From positions 50,158,964-50,222,963 of the forward strand of contig NC_080044.1 in assembly GCF_012489685.1 (NCBI RefSeq): a stretch of 64,000 bases of DNA. Reading direction: 5' to 3'. Positions 55,932 to 64,000 of this stretch are shown here, one piece after another. The notes beneath the pieces are model-generated. The model saw only the letters and a list, made by a program, of their open reading frames with translations. It was not told the DNA's origin and searched no databases. How positions within the stretch are numbered: the first letter of the stretch is position 1; every line of letters begins with the position of its first letter. The translations under genes and the position numbers were made by a program. This stretch comes from Lotus japonicus. Its lineage: Eukaryota; Streptophyta; Magnoliopsida; Fabales; Fabaceae.

Positions 55932-56824
55932 TCACATGTAACACCCCGATTTCCAGGTGTCACTTTAGTAACCAAAAGTAAACTTTACGCGGAAAACAGG
56001 TAATTTTTTTTCGTTTGATTCCTTCTTAAATAAAGCGAAAAGGAAATAAAGACATAACCCCAACACTAACTAACCAATATACAAATATATACACATGTAC
56101 CACCTCAGCTGCACTCTCCCGTCACGCGCACTCGCAGTGACTCCAAAGTAGTGTGCCCGTAGGCAAATAGTTACAGATCCAGATGTGTGAGTGAAAAGGT
56201 TATAATTACAATCCACTGGGAGAAAGTCGGCCTCAAAATGGCCTAAGCAAAGACCCCTATGGTCCGACTGACTTACTGTGATCCCTCAGTAAGAGAACCA
56301 CACAAAAGCCATGCGTCGGGAACCTACCCTGTCCCAAAATATGAATGACGAATCAGAGCTATTACAGTAACAACTAACTCAAAAGGCTCTAACCACCCAT
56401 AACCCACACTACTATCATCGACCCTCCCTCGAACAGTCATGAAGTCCGGGTCCTCGTCGAAAGCTTCAGTAATAGTCGTTCCGCTCCGGGTCTTTCCCGC
56501 ACAACGAATCATCACGAACCGGCTGACGGACGCCTGGCAGCAGGCCGACCGCCCAAACACAAACATACAAACAAAGCCAAGGCGCTAGGGTCAACTTACA
56601 GAGTACAATAGATATACAATCAACATGCGATAAAGGGGGTATATATATATGTTGTATATACATACATATCAGTTATGTATTGCCTACCCTAAGGTATATA
56701 CATAGCATGTTATCGAATCTCTTACACAATTCAATCACCAAAACACGTAACACTGTTAATCAACATCAAATCATAATAAGATGCATTGTGTCACTGCAGA
56801 ATATGCTGACACAAACCCGAATAA

Positions 56825-56960
56825 CGTCACTCTGCTTGGCGACGGAACAAATCAACAACGTCACTCTGCTTGGCGACGGAACAAGTCAACGACGTCACTC
56901 TGCTTGGCGACGGGACAAATCAACGACGTCACTCTGCTTGGCGACGGGACAAACCAATGG
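56825..56960. repeat. 34-bp tandem repeat in element F 3' LTR, four units
   Basis: Units start CGTCACTCTGCTTGGCGACG at 56825, 56859, 56893 and 56927 (period 34), differing at two or three bases. Open frames here in several registers are only by-products of a period that shifts frame. Confidence 0.9.
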
Positions 56961-58868
56961 TATTGCCACTTATAGGCTGGGCACCTCGAGACGGTCGTAA
57001 CACTGGCCTCGTGTTTAACCATTTCTGCTCGGGCGTCGCTTATCACCTTTGGCTATAGTCAAGACGATACAAACTCTACATGGTTTGACCATTTCTGCTT
57101 GCTATGCCGAACATCAACAGGCACGATGCAACTCTACATGGATGATCGTTACCTCCTGTTGTGCCAGATATAGTCAGGACCGATTCAACTCTGCATGGCT
57201 GATCGTTACTTCCTGTTATACCGAAGTACTCTGCTTGGCACTTCATCGCGTATATGCACGTGTGCAATATGATTATCAAAACCAGAGTCAGTGTCGGTCA
57301 ATACAACACGACTTGGAGTTAGTGTCGGTCAATACAACACAACTCCCACCACAAAACCCACAAACAAAACCCAGAGTCTGTGCCGGTCAATACAACACGA
57401 CTCGAACAACACTACCAGGAGTACTAGAGTACTCGGTGACTTTCAATCATCACCATAGCTCACCTCAGTGGCTTTCCCCAATTCCAAACTCTCCAAACCC
57501 ACAACATAAGTCGACTTTTCCCCGCCTTTCGTAAATATTTTCCCCTTCAGTTCTCCTATGCTTAAACGTTAATAAAAATTGTTTCAATTCGAATTAGCCA
57601 AGTTATGAGTTTATTTCTCAAAGTCTAAGTTTCCCAAGTCTTTATTTTTTCAAAGCTCTATCATTCTAAGTTTTCAAAGATCAACCACCCAAAATACATT
57701 TCCCGGGGAAAGTCTAAGAATTCCAACATATGGCTAAGTCTCAAACCCCACATTTGGACTTGCCTAGGGTTGTTCATCCAACCCGAAATATCAAAGATCA
57801 CCAGATCAATGAATCTCCACTCCGAAATTGCGTCAAAACGCTCAATCCAACAAAAGCACAACATCACAAGTATGGAAAAGCATCATAACATCAACTCATC
57901 ATCAAAAACAACATCAGATAAAACATAAGTCGAATTTATCGACGCCTATCATGCAGTCATAGCTAATATATAGTAAGTTGCCCTAACCTCGAGCTGATCC
58001 AGCTTCGCAAATCAAATCTCCTTCACAGGAATGCCTTGAAACTTCCAAAGTTCCTTCAACTGAACCTCGGAGGAAAAACAAAGCAGAATCCACACAAAAT
58101 CGATTAGTTCGATCGCAATACAATACATAAACGATAGACAAAGCATCAAAGCTTCAGAATACGACAAACAGGTACGAAAGGACAAGTTTTCGAAAACGAA
58201 AAACTCCCCTCCCCTTAGGAAAAACCCACGGCCAAAAGGAGAAAAGGGCTTCGGCTCTTTTTCTTCGATCAAATCAGTTTACAAGGTAGTTTTAGGGTAA
58301 GACTAAGGCAAAGAAACTGTCAGAACAATTTTCGGACAATCGGGCCGAAATACGACTACGCAGGGGCATTTTGGTCCAAAATAAAGGCTCAAAACTTCAA
58401 AGTTATCAGTTCTGAAAACAAATTTGACAGCAACGATCCTCATGATATCCGTGACAACAAATCCTAAAGGCACGAAGTCATATTAAGTCTTTTCGACAAT
58501 AAAGTTTCGAAATGTGAGACAAAAAGAGTTTTGAGTCAATTTTTCAGATCCTGGACAACTGAATCGCAATCAGAGTTTACTGACAGAGGTTTTAGACTCA
58601 GGGGAACATAAGGAACATAACCCAAGCGAGAAATCAGAGAAATCGGACAATTTTAGAAAAAGCTCAAAACTTAGAGCACAGAAACGACTTCAGAAACTCA
58701 GCAGAAACAGAAATCAGAGGCAGGAATCGTGTTAGTTACCTTGATACCTAGAAGTAGGGACGAACTGCACGGAGATTGGTCAAGTTTTCGCGAAAATCTC
58801 TCCTCCCCCAAGCTCCCCCAAACTCGCGGCCTTGTGTGGTGTTTGTGGAGATATTTTTGCTTTTTCGC

Positions 58869-58877
58869 CTATTTATA
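58869..58877 (-). promoter_or_regulatory. TATA box of element F LTR promoter
   Basis: The minus strand reads TATAAATAG. If used, U3 is about 700 bp and the transcribed R-U5 part is about 2.9 kb. Confidence 0.55.
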
Positions 58878-58890
58878 GGCGGGTGAAATC

Positions 58891-58899
58891 GCGGGAAAA
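58891..58899 (-). promoter_or_regulatory. E2F-like motif upstream of the F LTR TATA box
   Basis: The minus strand reads TTTTCCCGC, a match to the E2F consensus, 13 nt upstream of the TATA box. C has a related but weaker GC-rich block in the homologous part of its LTR. Confidence 0.35.
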
Positions 58900-59569
58900 T
58901 GAAAATTTCGCGATTCCGATTTTTGCAGCACGATCACCGTGGAATTCTAAGAGAGATTCTAGCGTCAGAATTCCAGAACTCAAAACAAATATCTAGGATT
59001 TGGGAAATACGATATCGAAAAACCCAAAAGCGGTGTCGGTTAATCTGCCCCGAAAAACTACTTTTTGCTGTGATGCTCAGACGACAAAACTTCCAACAGA
59101 AGAAAGATTGGAAATGTCGAAACAAGTCTGACAACGCGGACGGAATCTTTGTTAGAAGTCCCGAATAGAAAAAGTCTTCATCCATTGCTCGAAAATAGGG
59201 TTTCGAAGCAAAGAAATTAGCGTCGGCGGACATCCGAAAAGTGAAACCTATCGTGCGTACAGTCCAGAGTTCCGAAATGAAACGCTGGTCGATGGAAAAA
59301 TAAAGAGAATCTTTAAATTTTCCCTGAGTTCGAAATCTCACTCAAAACGTTGCTTTAAGAGCGAAATAGCCTATTCTGGACACGCTCGCCCTAAGGCAAG
59401 TGTGCAGACGACTCGCACTAACTCCGAAAACAACTACGCAACATTCCTCAAGAAATTCCTGAACTTTCTTCTTCATTAATCTTTCTCAAATGTCAAACTC
59501 CTGTCACGCTTACACTGATTCTACGTGTGAGTCGGAAACTTAACTTGTTCTGAAAATCCAGGTCTTACA

Positions 59570-59590
59570 ATACTCCCCTCCAAAAAGAAA
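59570..59590 (-). promoter_or_regulatory. Polypurine tract of element F
   Basis: Coding strand TTTTTGGAGGGGAGTAT next to the LTR. Confidence 0.75.
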
Positions 59591-61940
59591 GTTTCGTCCT
59601 CGAAACTCAGAGTTCTGAGAAAGTCCGGAATACAGTTCCTCGATCTTATCGTCCAATTCTCATGTAGTAGTGCCTGTGTCATTGTTCCTCATAATCTTTA
59701 CTTAAGCAATCTGCTTTCCCCTTAACTGTTTCACTCTTCTATCCCCACTGCTAACTATCGGCGTCTCAAAAGACAAAACATCATTCAACCTCATGTCGTC
59801 TGACTCGATTACATGCGTCAGATCTCTGCTTGAAATGATATCGGTTGGCATTCCGTGCAGTCGCACCATCTTAGCCACTTACTTCTTTACTTTCGGTCGT
59901 CCGAAATTCTTCTTAAACTCGGTGCCTCTCTGTCATCTTAAGGTAAATACTCAACTCGTCCTCGTGATCTTCATCTACAGTCCAAAACTCCACTTGTCCG
60001 TTCGATAACTCCTAGACGAATCCTCCCCCTTGGAAACCGCTAGTCCATTAAAACACCTCTAACTTCGTAACTATCATCACTCGCACAATGAAATCAATCT
60101 CCTACTTAGTCACCCTTCGAATTAAAAATCGACTTATGTCCTTATTTCTTGTCCTTCACTAATCTTATCCCCTTCAACATCAAGTTATCAACAACTTATA
60201 AGATAATCCTCTTCTTAATATCTAACAATCCATTATTATCGTCTTCTTCCTTAGAACTTCCCTCACTCAAACCTATTTACACTTACTGAAATCCCTAACA
60301 CTTCGCACAAATCGAGACTTATCCTCTAGAAGATTAAATCATAACTATACCTCAAGGGACTTAACTAGCCATTGACTCTTAAACTCTACGAAACTCGTCA
60401 AAAATAACAACCTCAGATATTCGTCTTAATACTAACACCTTCCTTTTTGTGACTCAATCACCATCTCGTCAATCAACTTCTTAATTTCTCAATCAAATTC
60501 TGACAAACTTCAAGTCCTACACACCTTAGACAGACATTCATAGATTTAAAACCTAAACCTTCACCAAGTTTGGTCCTCTAATAACATTTAATCCTTCAAT
60601 ACTTCTTAAATGAATATCCGTTTCTTAAAAACTATAACTCCTTCATTTACCCAAACGACCTGATAAGTGTCGTCATGCTTCCACACTCACCACCTGATCC
60701 TGATATCCATAATCATAACTTATTATGCTAACATCATTCAAATCTTATCACATGTCATTATGTCCGCAACCTCATAATCAACATCAATCGATCACCGACC
60801 TTAACACTCCACACAACCCAGAATTCCTTTACTTCAAGATCTCTCTTATATTATACCTCAATGGTCTTAACCCGAAACTGATCTTCAGGTCTTCATCTTC
60901 TAAGATTCAACTCCTATTGTCACACCTACAACCATAAGATCTCCTACTCGTATGTGATTCTCAACTCTCAAGATTCAATCTTAACCCTAAGATTTCAATC
61001 CAACTTAGTAAATCTCACTTAGTAATCTTAGCATATTTCCTTGGAATCCATATCACCAACCTCAAGTATTCAACTTATGCTAAAACTTTCTTTCTCCAAC
61101 TTAATCATTAATTCAACACTTTTCAAGTGAAAATTCATCTCTTAAGACTATAATGTCTCCACATATTAATCAAACGCTTAGCAAAACTTATTCCTCGAAC
61201 TCGACTATAACAAACTAGTTCAGAGTTAATTCTTCTCACTCTTGCTACCATCAAGCTATCATCTAAAACATGATTAAATCCAACTTATTTAGTCTCTAAC
61301 AACTCCCCTCAGCAATCACATAACCTATGACTTCATAACTTCCGAGAAACTACTTAATACTTTTCCAGCACTAAATCTCTTGACTTGGTCTACCTCTACT
61401 TGGAGTAATCACACGAACTAACCAACCAATGTCTATACGACACTCATCGACTTCCACAGCTTAATCTTTTACAATCAAATGCTTAACACGAACTTTCCTC
61501 CCAAATCCGACTAATCCTCAATCAATTCAAATTCATCTTACACATCCTTCTATCAAGGTCCATTACCAGCTGTGATTCCAAATATCACCCCCTCAATATT
61601 AGGTTGATCAGGCCTAATACATCGAAGGTGGAAATTTAGAAAAACCCACTGGAACAGTCAATGAATCCCTATCCTCCAGTAGTCACAAATATCCTAATAC
61701 TAAATCCTTTAATGATCCCGCTACGGAACTACACACCCTCAACATGACACGTATACTACCTATAAGGAATCTCCCTAAGATTCGTTCTTCAGCTACTAGC
61801 TTCCTCATAATCGCATCGGTGGAAGACTACTTTCTAGACTTAGTGTGCTATTCCCAACCTCGTGTAACTTCTATAGTTAAAACACGAGCAACTTCGAATA
61901 AGGTCCTACATCGTTCCCACGTTCTTCCTCGTTCAACTCC
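59591..61940 (-). pseudogene. Element F pol remnant and conserved filler
   Basis: The first 300 bp are a decayed fusion of an integrase fragment (minus-strand residues like VRLHGMPTDI followed by THVIESDDMRL) to the polyprotein end (like IMRNNDTGT and ELDDKIEELYS), so the core was deleted. The remaining 2 kb has no usable ORF but is homologous to the shorter filler of C (20998-22153). Confidence 0.75.
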
Positions 61941-62460
61941 TCAGCTCTTGCCCTCCTTGGCATGAATCCTTTCCTCTGGAGCAAGTTGTTTTCCTTTCCC
62001 AACATTCCCTGATGATTCGCCCCTGAGTGCCTTGCAATCTTGGGAGAAATGTCCCGGCTGGTTGCAATTGAAGCATAGACTTTCTTTGGTCTTGCAGTTC
62101 ACAACTAGATGCCCCTCTCGGTTACACTTGAAGCATCTCCGTCCAATCACTGAGCATTTGTTAGCAAAATGCCCAAACTTTCTGCAACGAAAACATGTCA
62201 CTCCTTTGTCACCAACTGGCTTCCCCCCCAGTATCAGCAGTCGTCGGTTTGTACTCTCTTGAGATAAGATTTCTTCCCTCGGAACGCTGATATGGTCCCC
62301 ACTTATGGTAGCTCTTCCTTCCGTTGTAGCCTTGGGAACCTGACCTCATTGGTCCCCCAGCTCCAGTTCGGTTCATTCCTCTTTGTTGATACATTGCTGT
62401 CGCCATCAGTCGTTGATGATGCTCACGTGTAGCCTCCGCCATCCGGTTAAGATCCACCAT
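61941..62460 (-). pseudogene. Element F reduced Gag with three CCHC knuckles, frameshifted
   Basis: Starts MVDLNRMAEATREHH at 62460. Compared with C gag, the whole retrotransposon-gag core is missing: the N-terminal residues pass directly to MNRTGAGGPMRSGSQ, the linker before the knuckles. Knuckles are CFRCRKFGHFANKC, CFKCNREGHLVVNC and CFNCNQPGHFSQDC. A run of seven G (coding strand) at about 62223-62229 puts the knuckle part one base out of frame. The result could bind nucleic acid at most; particle formation is unlikely. Confidence 0.78.
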
Positions 62461-62654
62461 CCTCTATCCCATCGAACGTCCGATTAGTACTAACCATACG
62501 GTAGCACTAGACAAACCACTCAATCCGATTGAGTAGTAACGCAAGCAATTAGAGCGAAAATCGCTCTGCAGACAATCAATTTTCACTCTTTGCAGAGTCA
62601 CACAACCTAGCACAGAAGACCTATTCCCCAAAGACTCCCAAAAGACTCGACTAA

Positions 62655-62666
62655 GCTCTGATACCA
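62655..62666 (-). promoter_or_regulatory. Primer binding site of element F (initiator Met-tRNA)
   Basis: Coding strand TGGTATCAGAGC, 3 nt from the 5' LTR. The leader from 62461 to 62654 has no supported ORF. Confidence 0.9.
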
Positions 62667-62669
62667 CAA

Positions 62670-64000
62670 TGTAACACCCCGATTTCCAGGTGTCACTTTA
62701 GTAACCAAAAGTAAACTTTACGCGGAAAACAGGTAATTTTTTTTTCGTTTGATTCCTTCTTAAATAAAGCGAAAAGGAAATAAAGACATAACCCCAACAC
62801 TAACTAACCAATATACAAATATATACACATGTACCACCTCAGCTGCACTCTCCCGTCACGCGCACTCGCAGTGACTCCAAAGTAGTGTGCCCGTAGGCAA
62901 ATAGTTACAGATCCAGATGTGTGAGTGAAAAGGTTATAATTACAATCCACTGGGAGAAAGTCGGCCTCAAAATGGCCTAAGCAAAGACCCCTATGGTCCG
63001 ACTGACTTACTGTGATCCCTCAGTAAGAGAACCACACAAAAGCCATGCGTCGGGAACCTACCCTGTCCCAAAATATGAATGACGAATCAGAGCTATTACA
63101 GTAACAACTAACTCAAAAGGCTCTAACCACCCATAACCCACACTACTATCATCGACCCTCCCTCGAACAGTCATGAAGTCCGGGTCCTCGTCGAAAGCTT
63201 CAGTAATAGTCGTTCCGCTCCGGGTCTTTCCCGCACAACGAATCATCACGAACCGGCTGACGGACGCCTGGCAGCAGGCCGACCGCCCAAACACAAACAT
63301 ACAAACAAAGCCAAGGCGCTAGGGTCAACTTACAGAGTACAATAGATATACAATCAACATGCGATAAAGGGGGTATATATATATGTTGTATATACATACA
63401 TATCAGTTATGTATTGCCTACCCTAAGGTATATACATAGCATGTTATCGAATCTCTTACACAATTCAATCACCAAAACACGTAACACTGTTAATCAACAT
63501 CAAATCATAATAAGATGCATTGTGTCACTGCAGAATATGCTGACACAAACCCGAATAACGTCACTCTGCTTGGCGACGGAACAAATCAACAACGTCACTC
63601 TGCTTGGCGACGGAACAAGTCAACGACGTCACTCTGCTTGGCGACGGGACAAATCAACGACGTCACTCTGCTTGGCGACGGGACAAACCAATGGTATTGC
63701 CACTTATAGGCTGGGCACCTCGAGACGGTCGTAACACTGGCCTCGTGTTTAACCATTTCTGCTCGGGCGTCGCTTATCACCTTTGGCTATAGTCAAGACG
63801 ATACAAACTCTACATGGTTTGACCATTTCTGCTTGCTATGCCGAACATCAACAGGCACGATGCAACTCTACATGGATGATCGTTACCTCCTGTTGTGCCA
63901 GATATAGTCAGGACCGATTCAACTCTGCATGGCTGATCGTTACTTCCTGTTATACCGAAGTACTCTGCTTGGCACTTCATCGCGTATATGCACGTGTGCA
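62670..64000 (-). repeat. Element F 5' LTR, first 1,331 bp (runs off the window)
   Basis: Matches 55937-57266 apart from one T in a homopolymer. The rest of the LTR is outside the window. Confidence 0.93.
63559..63694. repeat. 34-bp tandem repeat in element F 5' LTR, four units
   Basis: Same array as at 56825 in the paired LTR, identical as far as I can see. Confidence 0.9.

Larger units (their letters stand above)
39070..55936 (-). mobile_element. Element G: Ty3/gypsy chromovirus-like element, 3' part, split by E and F
   Basis: Inserted in the 5' LTR of A (left flank ATATC, partner outside the window). In this window it shows the 3' LTR (39070-41814), PPT, integrase C-terminal half (41851-42910), and, after E, RNase H and the integrase start (55019-55931). 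F cuts it at 55937. Its RT, protease, gag and 5' LTR lie outside. The visible coding parts contain no stop or frameshift. Confidence 0.87.
55937..59569 (-). repeat. Element F 3' LTR (3,633 bp)
   Basis: TGTAACACCCCG...CAGGTCTTACA on the plus strand. Contains a 34-bp tandem repeat (56825-56960), a TATA box at 58869-58877 (minus) and a short open frame around 56324-56512 (MIRCAGKTRSG to HSYFGTG), too weak to call a gene. Confidence 0.92.
55937..64000 (-). mobile_element. Element F: Ty3/gypsy derivative with 3.6 kb LTRs and reduced gag, no pol
   Basis: Inserted in RNase H of G (left flank TCACA; partner outside). 3' LTR 55937-59569 (3,633 bp); 5' LTR starts 62670 and runs off the window. The two copies match over 1,330 bp except for one T-run indel, so this is a very recent insertion. 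The internal region is 3.1 kb: reduced gag with three zinc knuckles, long non-coding filler homologous to that of C, and a decayed pol remnant. No RT or complete integrase. Confidence 0.87.

Noticed and set aside
56825..56960. Possible CRISPR-like array
   Set aside because: Units are contiguous without spacers, within a plant LTR.
56781..57058. Several overlapping plus- and minus-strand ORFs over the F LTR repeat (and again at 63515-63792)
   Set aside because: They arise from a 34-bp tandem repeat, whose period is not a multiple of three, so all frames look similar. No conserved protein outside the repeat.

Overview
The window is plant nuclear DNA made entirely of LTR retrotransposons; I see no host gene, tRNA, rRNA or microbial feature. 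The Sirevirus-type Ty1/copia elements with an extra 'envelope-like' gene, and the long-LTR Ty3/gypsy elements primed by initiator Met-tRNA, point to a eudicot. A legume is the likeliest, by recollection of similar 'envelope-like' proteins rather than by any search. I resolve eight elements, named A to H. All of them are read on the minus strand, so each 3' LTR lies at the lower coordinate.

Layout. H (1-906) is a decayed copia pol fragment. A, a Sirevirus, starts at 907 inside H; its 5' LTR is cut at 39069 and its end lies outside the window. Inside A sit B (3771-12097, a decayed Sirevirus of another family, TSD CTGGT), C (16934-35251, gypsy with 4.04 kb LTRs, TSD ATGTC) and G (from 39070, gypsy, running off the window). 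D (22548-30251, gypsy, TSD ACTTT) sits inside the gag of C. E (42916-55013, a full-length young Sirevirus, TSD TTCCA) and F (from 55937, gypsy, running off the window) sit inside the pol of G. The deepest chains are H>A>C>D and H>A>G>E or F. LTR divergence judged by eye fits this order: about 3% in A and B, and 0.1-0.5% or less in C, D, E and F.

Function. E looks potentially autonomous. It has 1,216 bp LTRs, a PBS, a gag ORF, a pol ORF (PR-INT-RT-RNase H) that overlaps gag by 113 nt in the +1 frame, an envelope-like ORF and a PPT. C keeps an open gag (apart from the D insertion) but has no protease, RT or integrase; F has a shortened gag and no usable pol. D has RT, RNase H and integrase but no gag or protease. 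These would depend on proteins supplied by other elements.

The most interesting signal is a small plus-strand gene found in both A (2938-3327) and E (44932-45324). It lies antisense to the retrotransposon, tail-to-tail with the envelope-like gene. In both copies it has a TATA box 50-60 nt upstream, an AATAAA downstream, and conservation at the protein level with changes concentrated at third codon positions. Other notable signals are ORFs embedded in the gypsy LTRs, a mosaic LTR shared by D and G, and a conserved non-coding filler shared by C and F.
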